A stretch of 64,000 bases of DNA from contig CAKTYZ010000013.1 of NCBI GenBank assembly GCA_934635225.1, forward strand, positions 48,021 to 112,020. The letters run 5' to 3'. The position numbers and the translations under genes were made by a program. Within the stretch, counting starts at the first letter, position 1; the number at the start of each line of letters is the position of its first letter. The notes under the pieces are model-generated. The model was not told the origin of the DNA, made no database searches, and saw nothing but the letters and a program-made list of their open reading frames with translations. Shown here in pieces: positions 24,995 through 34,503 of the stretch. Source of the DNA: an uncultured Kiritimatiellota bacterium. Lineage in GTDB: Bacteria; Verrucomicrobiota; Kiritimatiellia; RFP12; UBA1067.

Positions 24995-26949
24995 TTCCGC
25001 TTTTCCTGTTGGGGGCTTCGTTGCTCGTGGAGTGCGAGAGCTTTTCGGATCTCGGTGGCTGGGTCGTCGATTCGCATTCCCTGCGCCAGATGGGCAGCGC
25101 CTACGTGATGGCGCACGGGTGCGGCAAACCCGTCCGAGACGCGGTGACGCGCATCGACATTCCCGAAGACGGCGTCTATGCCGTCTGGGCGCGCACACGC
25201 AACTGGAATGCGGAATGGACAAAGGGTGCGGCCGGACAGTTCCAGGTTCTTGTCAACGGACAGCTGGTCGGCGAAGGCGGGAATGCCACGGTTCTGGGTG
25301 CCGGGGACGGCAAATGGAAATGGGTTTTGGCGGGCCGGGTCAAGATGAATCGCGGACAGGCCACGCTGGCTCTTCATGACCTGACGGGGTTCAACGGACG
25401 GTGTGACGCGCTGTGGCTCTCGAACGAGCCGAAGGCACGTCCGCAACGTCTCGCGCCTATCGTGAAGGACGCCCCGCAGACCTACGACCACATCGTTGTC
25501 GGAGGTGGCGTCGCCGGCATCTGCGCGGCGTTGTCTTCCTCTCGGTATGGCGTGGAGACGCTGCTGTTGCAGGATCGGGACGTCTTGGGAGGTTGCAATT
25601 CGTCCGAAGTCCGCGTCTCGGCGGGTGGGTACATGAAGACAGGTCCTTACCCCGCGTTAGGGAATGTCTTGGAAGAGATCTTGCCAGTGCGCGGCGACTA
25701 CGGGGTGCTGCCCGCCAAGTTCTACGAGGACGACCGCAAGGCGAACGCCTTTACGTTCAAGGGGAAGCACGCGTCGCTGCGGCTGAATCAATACGTCCAT
25801 GCGGTCGAGACCAACGCGGCGGGGGCGATCACGTCCGTCATAGCCCGCGACACGAAGACGGGCGCGGACACGCGCTACCTGGCGCGGCTCTTTACCGATG
25901 CCACGGGCGATGGCGTGATCGCGCGGCTGGCCGGATGCGCGACGATGTATGGACGCGAGGCACGGTCGCGGTGGAACGAGATTTCCGCGCCCGAACAGGC
26001 GGATCGCCAGGTCATGGGGCATTCCATCCAGTGGACGACCGTCCGCGCGGAGACCGAACAGCCGTTCCCGAAGATCGACTGGGGACTTCCGATGACGGAA
26101 AAGACGGTCTTCTACGTCTGGGGCGGCAGCTGGTGGCAGGAGGCTGGACAGTATCGTGACATGGCGGAAGAGACGGAGGCGATCCGCGACTATGGGTTGC
26201 TGGCGATCTTCTCGAACTGGAACTACATCAAGAACTTCTCGGCGCGCAGGAACGGCTTCGCCCGCAACGCCATCGAGTGGGTGTCGCCCATCGGCGGCAA
26301 GCGCGAAAGCTATCGCGTCGTAGGCGATTACGTGCTGACCCAGAATGATCTTGAGGGGCAGCGCGCGTTCGAGGACGGCACGGCTGTCATTACGTGGGAC
26401 ATCGACCTGCATTTCCCAGATCCGCGCAACGAAAGGGAATTCAAGGAGCCGTTTCGCTCGTGCGCCTACCATCGCGGATTCGGGCCGCCCGTCCAGGTGC
26501 CGTACCGCTGCCTGTATGCGTGCGACTGCCCGAACCTGTTCTTGGCGGGACGCGACATCAGCTGCTCACATGTGGCCTTTGGCGCGGTGCGGGTGCAGCG
26601 CACATTGGGCATGCTGGCCGAAGTCGTCGGCATCGCGGCGGGCATTTGCAAGGAGATGGCGTGTTCGCCGCGCGACGTGTATGTCCGGCATCTGTCCCTG
26701 CTCAAGGAACGCATGACCAAGGGCGTCCCCAAGCAAGTCCAGTATGTGGCGTTCGGCGGCGGCATCTACGAGAAGTACCATTTCGCCGACCTCGGATTTT
26801 TGCCGATCTGGCCAAACCCTGCAACCAATCCGACGCCGCAGCAGGTGGAAGCCGTCCGGTCGCTGAAGATGGTTCATCGCAATCCGCATCCGGTCATTGA
26901 CGGTGATGGAATTCAAGTGACGAAAGAGAAGGAGAACACGAGAAAATGA
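24991..26949 (+). CDS. Secreted FAD-dependent oxidoreductase with N-terminal carbohydrate-binding-like domain
   Basis: The protein is 652 aa from the ATG at 24991, which overlaps the small upstream ORF. A short hydrophobic start (MIPLFLLGASLLVECES) may be a signal. Residues about 15-150 form a beta-sandwich of the golvesin/CBM kind (RIDIPEDGVYAVWARTRN, FQVLVNGQLVGEG). From about residue 165 the FAD_oxidored family begins with DHIVVGGGVAGICAALSSSR (GxGxxG dinucleotide site) and QDRDVLGGCNSSEVRVSAGG; a late block LFLAGRDISCSHVAFGAVR closes the FAD domain. Such enzymes in glycan loci may oxidise sugars. The family is clear, the substrate unknown. It overlaps the next gene by ATGA. Confidence 0.75.
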   Translation: MIPLFLLGASLLVECESFSDLGGWVVDSHSLRQMGSAYVMAHGCGKPVRDAVTRIDIPEDGVYAVWARTRNWNAEWTKGAAGQFQVLVNGQLVGEGGNATVLGAGDGKWKWVLAGRVKMNRGQATLALHDLTGFNGRCDALWLSNEPKARPQRLAPIVKDAPQTYDHIVVGGGVAGICAALSSSRYGVETLLLQDRDVLGGCNSSEVRVSAGGYMKTGPYPALGNVLEEILPVRGDYGVLPAKFYEDDRKANAFTFKGKHASLRLNQYVHAVETNAAGAITSVIARDTKTGADTRYLARLFTDATGDGVIARLAGCATMYGREARSRWNEISAPEQADRQVMGHSIQWTTVRAETEQPFPKIDWGLPMTEKTVFYVWGGSWWQEAGQYRDMAEETEAIRDYGLLAIFSNWNYIKNFSARRNGFARNAIEWVSPIGGKRESYRVVGDYVLTQNDLEGQRAFEDGTAVITWDIDLHFPDPRNEREFKEPFRSCAYHRGFGPPVQVPYRCLYACDCPNLFLAGRDISCSHVAFGAVRVQRTLGMLAEVVGIAAGICKEMACSPRDVYVRHLSLLKERMTKGVPKQVQYVAFGGGIYEKYHFADLGFLPIWPNPATNPTPQQVEAVRSLKMVHRNPHPVIDGDGIQVTKEKENTRK

Positions 26950-28856
26950 AAACGAGCATTCTTGCGGCCAGCCTTGCGCTCATGGCCGTGTGCCATGGCG
27001 CGGCGCCGGTCGGGTTCGAGCAGCAGCGGCAGAAGCGGCTGTGGGTCACGTACCGCAGCTTCAACAAGGAATTGGAGCGGACGGGACAGTTCGGGTCGAT
27101 GGGCGTGACGAACCGCTGCATCTTCGCCGCGAACACCATCAACGCGTTCGGCAAGCCATACTGCGAGTATCCGCCGATCTGGAAGGGCATCGGCGCGTAC
27201 GACTGGGCGGCGCTTGACGCGCAGGTCGAGGACGTCGTCAAGGTCAGCCCGAACGCACGGCTGATGTGCATGATCGACCTGAACACGCCCTACTGGGCCA
27301 CGCACCGGTTCTGGCTCGACTCCTTCACGGACGTCACGCACGCCGCGTGCGATGCCGAGTGGGTGTCCGAGACGAAGAAGTGGATGCTCGACTTCATCGA
27401 CTACGCCGAAAGCCGCTGGGGCGACCGCATCGGCGCGTACATCCTGTCGGGCGGCGGCACGAGCGAATGGTACGAATACGACCGGGGCCGCACGAGCGCC
27501 AACAAGGACGCGGCGTGGGTGAAATGGTGCCGGGCGAAGGGGCTGGACTACGGCGCGTCCGTCCCGCCGCGTCCTTCGCTCGCCAAGGCCGCGTTCGAGG
27601 ATTTGGTCTACGATCCCGCGACCGAGCCGGAGAAGATCGAGTACTGGAAGTTCCACAATTCGCTGCCGGCGGGCGCCATCCTCACCTTTGCCAAGGCCGC
27701 GCGCGCGGCAATCCCGAAGGAGAAGGAGATGGGCGCGTTCTTCGGCTACTTCTTCGTGAGCGACACGCGGCAGACGAGCTTCGGGCATCTGGACTACGAG
27801 CGCGTCCTGGCCTCGCCGGACATCGACTTCTTCGTCGCGCCGGGCAACTACTCGGATCGCGCGATCGGCGGCTGTTCGGGCAGCCAGCTCGTGGACGGCA
27901 CGGCGCTTCGGCACGGCAAGCGCTTCCTGCACGAGATTGACTACGGCCCGCATGACGACGAGTTCTGGGGCAAGGGCTGCTGGAAGACGCTTGACGACGA
28001 CCTCGCGGGCAACACGCGCGAGGCGGCGTTCGCGATGGCGCGGAACGCGAACTACTGGTGGTTCGACATGTGGGGCGGGTTCTACCGCAATCCCGTCGTG
28101 CGCGAGCGGATCGCGGCGCTGAAGAAGATCCAGGACGAGCTGCCGGACGCGCCGTCCGTGGCGCAGGTTCTGATCGTCGCAGATCCCGAGTCGGTCTACT
28201 ATCTCAACGAGCGCAATCCGGCCGAGCGGGCGTTCGGGCAGGCGATGCGCAACGCGCTCGCCAAGACGGGCGCGTCCTACGACACCTGCTCGTTCGGCGA
28301 CCTGGACGCGATCGACCTGTCGCCCTACCGCCTCGTCATATTGAATTCGACGCTGCTGATCACGCCGGCGCGCGAAAAGCTCCTGAAGGAAAAGGTGTTG
28401 ACGGAAGGGCGGACGGTCGTGTGGACGTATGCGCCGGGGCTGATCGACGGGCAGTCGCTGGACACGAAGCGCGTCGAGTCGTTTGCGGGCGTTCCGTACG
28501 GCACGCCCGGCGTGAGCGTGACGGAGATGCCCGGCGGCTGGTGCGCGGTCTATGCGCACGACTACGCGCTTTACACGCGGGAGAAGCTGGCCGAAATCGA
28601 AATCCTTGCGGGTGTGCACCGCTATGTCGACAGGTGCCTGCCGGTCTTCGCGAAGGAGAATTTTCTGGCGATTCATACGGCGGAGGGCGGCGAAATGGAC
28701 GTGCGTCTGCCCAAGCCCGCGGCGCGTGTGACCGATCTGCTGACGGGCGAAACCGTGGCGACGGATGCCGCGACGTTCAAGGCGGCCTTTGCCGCGCCCG
28801 ACACGCGGCTGTTTAAGTTGGAATACACGGAACTCGGTGACGGCGGGAACAAGTAA
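26946..28856 (+). CDS. Secreted GH42-like (beta-galactosidase-type) glycoside hydrolase
   Basis: The protein is 636 aa; AAGGAG precedes the ATG at 26946 and a signal peptide spans residues 1-19. Residues 25-380 look like a GH42/GHL TIM barrel: AHFW-type strands, YILSGGGTSEWYEYDRG with Glu as candidate acid/base, and RFLHEIDYGPHDD with Glu as candidate nucleophile. From about 395 to 530 a Rossmann-like segment (APSVAQVLIVADPESVYYLN, RLVILNSTLL, RTVVWTYAPG) matches the GH42 trimerisation domain. The C-terminal part is a small beta domain. The exact linkage cut is unknown. It overlaps the FAD oxidoreductase gene and is followed after 11 nt by the GH2-like gene. Confidence 0.65.
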   Translation: MKTSILAASLALMAVCHGAAPVGFEQQRQKRLWVTYRSFNKELERTGQFGSMGVTNRCIFAANTINAFGKPYCEYPPIWKGIGAYDWAALDAQVEDVVKVSPNARLMCMIDLNTPYWATHRFWLDSFTDVTHAACDAEWVSETKKWMLDFIDYAESRWGDRIGAYILSGGGTSEWYEYDRGRTSANKDAAWVKWCRAKGLDYGASVPPRPSLAKAAFEDLVYDPATEPEKIEYWKFHNSLPAGAILTFAKAARAAIPKEKEMGAFFGYFFVSDTRQTSFGHLDYERVLASPDIDFFVAPGNYSDRAIGGCSGSQLVDGTALRHGKRFLHEIDYGPHDDEFWGKGCWKTLDDDLAGNTREAAFAMARNANYWWFDMWGGFYRNPVVRERIAALKKIQDELPDAPSVAQVLIVADPESVYYLNERNPAERAFGQAMRNALAKTGASYDTCSFGDLDAIDLSPYRLVILNSTLLITPAREKLLKEKVLTEGRTVVWTYAPGLIDGQSLDTKRVESFAGVPYGTPGVSVTEMPGGWCAVYAHDYALYTREKLAEIEILAGVHRYVDRCLPVFAKENFLAIHTAEGGEMDVRLPKPAARVTDLLTGETVATDAATFKAAFAAPDTRLFKLEYTELGDGGNK

Positions 28857-28867
28857 GGAGCGGGAAG

Positions 28868-31800
28868 ATGGCGATTCGGAATTTGATGACGGGAGTTTTT
28901 GCGGGCGTCTGCCTTGCGTGTACGGGCGTTTCCGGCGCGGAGCCGCTATGCGTCTTTCCTCTGGACGGTGCGGGCGAGGCCGTGGTGCGGGCGGGGGCGT
29001 CCGCGGCGAAGGGCGTCGTCTACGGACGCGAGACGTGGACGAAGGGCGTCACGGGACAGGGGCTGGACGTCCGGCGGCACGCCTATGACCAGGCGACGTG
29101 CTTCATCGTCGATTCGGTCCGGGACGTGTCTGCACAGGCGGGGACGGTGGCCTTCTGGTTCAAGCCGCATTGGGCGGAGAACGAGCCGGGCAGCCACACG
29201 ATCATCAGTGCGCGCGAAAAGAGCTGGAAGCCTTTCCGGTTCTACCTCGTGAAAGGGGAGGGCGGAGCCGTCGAGCTGTCGGTCGTCGCGCCGGGGCAGG
29301 TCCAGCTGTTCAAGAAGGGCGTGTTCAAGAAGGACACCTGGACGCACGTGGCCTTTACGTGGTGCGCCGCGACGGGCGAGGTGGTCCTGTACGCCGACGG
29401 CAAGCCGGTCGCGCGGCGTCCGAACAAGGACGCGTTCAGCTATCCCGAACCGCGCGCGACGATGGTTCTGGCCTGCGGCGACGGGTCGAGCGACCGCTTC
29501 AAGGCGAAGACGGGCGACGGCGTCTATGACGACATCCGCATCTATGACGCGGCGCTTTCCGATACGGAGATCTTCCAGCTTGTCACGGAGGGCAGTTCGG
29601 GAACGTTGAAGCCTGTCGCCGCGCCGGGCGCGAAGTTCGCCTTCGCGTTCCGGACGAACCGCCTGACGAGCGCGCAGAACCTGATCCGGCTTGACGGCGC
29701 GGGAAAGGCAGGCCGCTGCCGCCTGACGCTGACGGCGATGGGCGCGTCCGGGCGGCTTGGGCTCGTGCTGGAGACGGAAGGGCAGACGCACACGCTGGAA
29801 AGCGCCGACACCTTCAACCTGCGCGTGCCGACGCCGGTGGCGTTCGCCTGTGCGGACGGCGCGCTTGTCTGGAAGGTCGCCGGCGCCGAACAGGGGCGTC
29901 TGCCGTTCAAGGGGACGTTCGCCGACTTCACGCAGGCGGCGTGCGCGGAGGGCGTCCGGTTCGTACCGGCGGAGAAGATGGCGCGGCTCTCCTTCCTGGC
30001 GCATCGCGACACGCTTGCGCCGGCGCGAGGCGAGGACGCGTTGTGGGACCTGTCGGACGCCCAGCGGCGCACGGACGGCGCACGGCGCGGCGTGACGCTC
30101 AACGGCTACTGGCGCGTTCAGCCCGCGGACGACTTCACGCTTGCGCCGCCTTGCGGCGACTGGCGGTACGTGCGCGTGCCGGGGAGCTTCCGTTCGCCGC
30201 TGTGGGGCTATCACACGCTTGAAGACGGGAAGATTTCCGAGAAGATTACGCATGTCTATCGCGACCGGATGAACGAATCCTACCGTGCGGCGTGGTATCA
30301 GCGCGGTTTTGCGACGCCGAAGGTCCCGGCGGGTGCGCGCGTGTGGCTCAATTTCGAGAACCTGAACGGGAACACGGGGCGCGTCTACCTGAACGGGACG
30401 CAGATCTGCGCCTTCCGGCGGAGCGACAAGATTCATCCGTATGTGCCGAACGCCCGTCGCCTGGACATCACGGACTGCCTGACGAAAGACGGAGGCATGA
30501 ACGTCCTTTCCGTCTATGTCGACCGCCACTACATCGGGCTCTGGCGCGGCAAGGTGGCGCTCGGCGACCACGGCGAGATAGCCCTCGGCGACGTCTGGCT
30601 GGAGACGGCGCCCGGCAGGGTGGCGCTCAAGACGGGAATTGCGCTGTCTTCCTACCGCACGAAAAGTGTGACGCTGCGGACGCGGCTGGACAATCCCGCG
30701 CGCCTGACGGGAAAGGCGCAGGTCCGGTTTGACTTCATCCGCGACGGCAAGGTCGGCTTCTCGACGGCGCAGGACGTTGCGCTGGACGGTTCGCCGGAGC
30801 AGCGGCTCGTCTGGAACGCGGCATGGAAGGATCCCGTCCTCTGGAACGTCGAGACGCCGAACGTCTACGAGATGCGCGTCTCGCTCGTGCAGGACGGACA
30901 GACGGTCGATTCCCTGCCGACGCGCCCGTTCGGCTTCCGCGAGGTATGGGTCGAGGACGGCAAGTTTTTCCTCAACGGCATGAACACGCGGCTCAGGATG
31001 TGGACAAGCCCTGGACTCAACCGCGTGCGCTACTACTACGGAGCGGACGAGGCCGTCGGGCAGTATGTCGCGCACGTCAAGGAAATGAACTACAATGCGA
31101 TCCGGTACGATACGGTCGGCAAGACCTCGCAAGTCGGCTGGACGCCCTATCTGACGGCGTGTGACACGATGGGTCTCTACAACCTCTTTCCGATGCCGCC
31201 GTATGAAGACGAAGACTTGGCTTCCTACGGGGCGGATGTCGAACAGTTCCTGGACTGCTACGGAAACCATCCGTCCATCATCATGTGGTACACGGACTTC
31301 AACACCTGCTGCTATGCGTGGAACCAGGATCCGGCGAAGCTGAACGACACGGAGTACAATCCGCCGTGGAAGAGGTACACGCGTGTGCGCGTCCAGACGG
31401 CGGAGCGGATCATGCGGGCGATCGATCCGAGCCGCGAGTGCTTCCAGCACGCGGGCGGCAACAGCGGCAGGATCTTCACGTCCATGAACTACCAGAGCTA
31501 CGGCACGCCGCTGCAGGAGCAGGAGGACTGGCCCGCCCAGTGGGCGGCGCGTCACACGCAGCCGCTGATGGTGATGGAAACGAGCTTCCCCTATCCGGCG
31601 CAGTTCATGCACTTCGACAATCCGAAGCTGGGCTCGCTGATCCCCGAACATGCCGCGCGGTATTTCGGCGACGCGGTTTACGGACGCGAGACGGATCCCG
31701 TGCCTTATTTCAGCGAATGGGCGCAGCCGGTCGTGCGCCCCCTGAACGCGAACCAGCGCGACCTGACGGCGGCGCACCATCTGCGCGTCGTCAAGGCGTG

Positions 31801-33658
31801 GCGGGCGTACGGCATGAACGGACTGGGCGACTTCCCCGGTGCGCGCGACCTGATGCTGACGGCGCGCACGTTCATGGGACAGAATGTCGTCTGGAACCGG
31901 TCGGACGACGTGAAGACGGCCGGCCTGAAGCCGGACAGCCCGGACGGCGCGAACGAGATTCAGCGGCATCCGCTGACGGACTATTCGCTTCCCGACTATC
32001 TCCATGAGACGATCCGCGAGGTCTATGCGCCGCTGCTCGTCTTCCTGGCGGGCGATCCGAAGGACTTCACCAACAAGGACCATGCGTACTTCGCCGGCGA
32101 GAAGGTCGTGAAGAGCGTTGTTGCCGTCAACGATCATGTCACGCCGCGCAAGTTGACCTGCCGGTGGAAGCTGCGCACGGGGGACGCGACCGCCGTGCAG
32201 GGCGACTTCGCGTTTTCGGTCGCGGCGGGCGGCATCGAGAAGAAGGCGATTGCGTTCGCGGCCCCCACGGTGCTGTCGCGCACGGCGGGGACGCTTGAGA
32301 TCGAGGTCGTCGCGGCGGACGGGCGGCTGGTGAAGGCGGACAAGACGGAACTCCAGTTCTGGCCGATCGTCGCGAGGCCTGAATGGAAGGACGTCGCCTG
32401 CGCCCTCTACGATCCGATGGGGCGGACGGCGCCCGTCCTGAAGGCGGCCGGCTTCCCGTTCCGCACGGTCGAAAAGCCCGAAGAAATCGGTAATGCGCGC
32501 TTGCTGGTTGTCGGCAGTCTCGCTTTGAACGGCACGAACGCCTTCCTGCGTGCCGTGGAGACGTCGGGCGCGATCGACAACGGACTCAAGGTGCTTGTCT
32601 TCGAGCAGAAGGCGGGCGCGCTTCCGGGGTTCGAGATGGTGGCTCCGAGCGCGCGTGACGCTTTCGTGCGCCTGCCGGGAAGCCCGTACGTCAAGGGGCT
32701 TGCGGACGAAGACCTGCATGACTGGCGCGGCGCTTCGGACGTGATGCCGGCCTTTGTCCTGTCGGACGAGCGGTCGCCGCACTATCCGCGTTCGAAATGG
32801 AAATGCGGCAATGGCGGCATGGTGAGCGGCTACGCGATCAAGAAGCCCACGCGCGGCAACTTCCGCACGGTCGTCGACTGCGGCTTCAATCTCGCGTATG
32901 CGTCGCTTCTTGAATACCGCCGCCGCCACGGGCTTGTCCTCTTCTGCCAGCTGGACGTCACCGCGCGTTACGGGAAGGACCCCGCCGCCACGCATCTCGT
33001 GCACAACCTCCTGCGGAACATGGGCAATCGCTTCGTGCCAGTCGGTCCGCAGCGTGCTGGGTACATCGGCGACGACGCGGGCGCGGCGATCCTCGACCGA
33101 CTGGGCGTCGGCTATGCGCGCCTGGCCTGCTCGGACCTGTACGCGGGGGACAGGCCCCAGATGCTGCTGCTTGGCCCGAATCCCGTGCCGAAGGAACACG
33201 TCGCGGCGCTTCGTGCGTTCATCAAGAAGATGGAGGCGACCGTCGTGCTGCCCGGCGCGCCGCTCGATGTGTTGCCTGAGACCGTGCGGCGCGAGACGCG
33301 CCCCGTCTATCGTGTGATGCCGCCGACTGGAGAACCTGCGTTCGCGGGCATTCCGGCGTCCGACCTCTATTTCCGCACGGCACATGAGTTGCCTGTCTAC
33401 GTGGACACGCCCGACTGGTTCGCAGCGGCGACGCCCGCCGTCATGGGACGGCTGGGGAACTGCATCCTGATGCCGCCTGCGCCTGAAAGCGTGGATGGTC
33501 TTTGGAACGGCGAGAAGCTGTCGCGCGTTTGGTCGTCGATCCTGACCGAACTCAACGTCGGGTTGGCGGAGGATTCGCGCCTGTTCGTGCCAGAGAAGGT
33601 CGCACCCTATGCGGTGAAGCCAGACCCCTACGATGGCGACGCCTTCCACAACTGGTAA
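28868..33658 (+). CDS. 1596-residue LamG-GH2 protein with atypical catalytic site
   Basis: A signal peptide (residues 1-24) is followed by a LamG/concanavalin-like domain at about 75-220 (AGTVAFWFKPHW, WTHVAFTWCAATGEVVLYAD). A second beta domain spans about 245-380. GH2 modules follow: jelly-roll at 405-580 (TLNGYWRVQPADDF, VYLNGTQICAFRR), Ig-like domain, and TIM barrel from about 690 (EDGKFFLNGMNTRLRMW). NHPSIIMW is present at 800-807, but the expected acid/base Glu is Asn812 (YTDFN instead of SLGNE). A Glu at 904 (MVMETSFPYP) fits the nucleophile. The last 500 residues include Rossmann-like parts. It is a GH2-superfamily protein, but its retained activity is uncertain. It closes the locus. 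Confidence 0.75.
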   Translation: MAIRNLMTGVFAGVCLACTGVSGAEPLCVFPLDGAGEAVVRAGASAAKGVVYGRETWTKGVTGQGLDVRRHAYDQATCFIVDSVRDVSAQAGTVAFWFKPHWAENEPGSHTIISAREKSWKPFRFYLVKGEGGAVELSVVAPGQVQLFKKGVFKKDTWTHVAFTWCAATGEVVLYADGKPVARRPNKDAFSYPEPRATMVLACGDGSSDRFKAKTGDGVYDDIRIYDAALSDTEIFQLVTEGSSGTLKPVAAPGAKFAFAFRTNRLTSAQNLIRLDGAGKAGRCRLTLTAMGASGRLGLVLETEGQTHTLESADTFNLRVPTPVAFACADGALVWKVAGAEQGRLPFKGTFADFTQAACAEGVRFVPAEKMARLSFLAHRDTLAPARGEDALWDLSDAQRRTDGARRGVTLNGYWRVQPADDFTLAPPCGDWRYVRVPGSFRSPLWGYHTLEDGKISEKITHVYRDRMNESYRAAWYQRGFATPKVPAGARVWLNFENLNGNTGRVYLNGTQICAFRRSDKIHPYVPNARRLDITDCLTKDGGMNVLSVYVDRHYIGLWRGKVALGDHGEIALGDVWLETAPGRVALKTGIALSSYRTKSVTLRTRLDNPARLTGKAQVRFDFIRDGKVGFSTAQDVALDGSPEQRLVWNAAWKDPVLWNVETPNVYEMRVSLVQDGQTVDSLPTRPFGFREVWVEDGKFFLNGMNTRLRMWTSPGLNRVRYYYGADEAVGQYVAHVKEMNYNAIRYDTVGKTSQVGWTPYLTACDTMGLYNLFPMPPYEDEDLASYGADVEQFLDCYGNHPSIIMWYTDFNTCCYAWNQDPAKLNDTEYNPPWKRYTRVRVQTAERIMRAIDPSRECFQHAGGNSGRIFTSMNYQSYGTPLQEQEDWPAQWAARHTQPLMVMETSFPYPAQFMHFDNPKLGSLIPEHAARYFGDAVYGRETDPVPYFSEWAQPVVRPLNANQRDLTAAHHLRVVKAWRAYGMNGLGDFPGARDLMLTARTFMGQNVVWNRSDDVKTAGLKPDSPDGANEIQRHPLTDYSLPDYLHETIREVYAPLLVFLAGDPKDFTNKDHAYFAGEKVVKSVVAVNDHVTPRKLTCRWKLRTGDATAVQGDFAFSVAAGGIEKKAIAFAAPTVLSRTAGTLEIEVVAADGRLVKADKTELQFWPIVARPEWKDVACALYDPMGRTAPVLKAAGFPFRTVEKPEEIGNARLLVVGSLALNGTNAFLRAVETSGAIDNGLKVLVFEQKAGALPGFEMVAPSARDAFVRLPGSPYVKGLADEDLHDWRGASDVMPAFVLSDERSPHYPRSKWKCGNGGMVSGYAIKKPTRGNFRTVVDCGFNLAYASLLEYRRRHGLVLFCQLDVTARYGKDPAATHLVHNLLRNMGNRFVPVGPQRAGYIGDDAGAAILDRLGVGYARLACSDLYAGDRPQMLLLGPNPVPKEHVAALRAFIKKMEATVVLPGAPLDVLPETVRRETRPVYRVMPPTGEPAFAGIPASDLYFRTAHELPVYVDTPDWFAAATPAVMGRLGNCILMPPAPESVDGLWNGEKLSRVWSSILTELNVGLAEDSRLFVPEKVAPYAVKPDPYDGDAFHNW

Positions 33659-33840
33659 AAGAATCGTGGGAACAGGCCCCCATCTGATGACATAAAGGCA
33701 TCTGAGAAGGAAAGAGGCGAAGTTGCCTTGAATCGACGTCGGTGGAATCAGATGCCGAAAGACGGGCACGTCTGCTGTCTTGTCGGTTCAGGCGGAAGCG
33801 GCGAGTTTCGTGCGCAACTGCCGCGCAACGCTTCGGGACG

Positions 33841-34503
33841 TCAGTCGAAGTAAAGGGCGGGGATCTTCTGCGGGGTACGTGGCTTCGTCGGTGCGGCTTC
33901 GGCTGACGGGGGGGTGGTTGGCGCGGTCTCCGCCGGCGCCGGCGCAAGTGCGGTTTCGACGGACGGGTCGTCGCCAGGCGTACCGCTGGTCGCACGGTAG
34001 AGTGCGCGCACGCCGACCAGCAAACCCCAGAGGACGAGGAGCGCGGCGGCTGCCAACAGCCCGAAACGCCAGACCGAGGGCGGCACGGAAATCTTCGGGC
34101 GCTCGTGCAGTGGCGTGGCATAGCGCGAGAGGGAAGGCTCTGGCTGTGGTTCGGCCTCAGGTTGCGCTTCCGTCTGTTGAGCGGGCTCGGGGCTTGGCTC
34201 AAGGGGGGGCATGGCGACCGGATTGGGTGTCGGCTCGTTTGTCCGCTCTCGGATTTCGACGTCTCGGTTGCCGTTGAAGATTTCGGTGAACTCGTCGCAA
34301 AGCGGCTTCGGGTCCAGCCCGACGGCTCCGCAGTAGAGCTTGACGAAGCCGCGCCCGTAGATGGCGGCGGGGATGTTTGCGAAGTTCTCGTTTTCAAGTT
34401 CTTCTATGCGTGTTGCCGTCATGCGGGTCATTTCCGCAAGTTGGGCGATCGTAAGCCCTTTGGCTTCACGAGCGTTGCGAAGGGTCTTTCCCAGTTCGAT
34501 CAT
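33841..34503 (-). CDS. rodZ: RodZ-like membrane protein with N-terminal helix-turn-helix
   Basis: The protein is 220 aa. Residues 1-70 form a Cro/C1-type HTH of the RodZ kind (ELGKTLRNAREAKGLTIAQL, then IPAAIYGRGFVKLYCGAVGL). A Pro/Glu-rich linker at about 88-145 leads to one transmembrane helix at 146-166 and a Pro/Ala-rich periplasmic tail. RodZ links MreB filaments to the elongation machinery; the C-terminal DUF4115 domain of longer RodZ proteins is missing. It is the last gene of the overlapping ftsH-cdaA-ftsK operon (ATGA overlap with ftsK). The name is family-level and the role in this organism is inferred. Confidence 0.7.
   Translation of the reverse strand: MIELGKTLRNAREAKGLTIAQLAEMTRMTATRIEELENENFANIPAAIYGRGFVKLYCGAVGLDPKPLCDEFTEIFNGNRDVEIRERTNEPTPNPVAMPPLEPSPEPAQQTEAQPEAEPQPEPSLSRYATPLHERPKISVPPSVWRFGLLAAAALLVLWGLLVGVRALYRATSGTPGDDPSVETALAPAPAETAPTTPPSAEAAPTKPRTPQKIPALYFD

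Noticed and set aside
28946..33769. A 1607-codon open frame on the minus strand opposite the LamG-GH2 gene
   Set aside because: It lies entirely opposite a gene with clear domains, has a composition dominated by Arg, Pro and Ala as expected for a shadow frame in GC-rich DNA, and shows no signal or domain.
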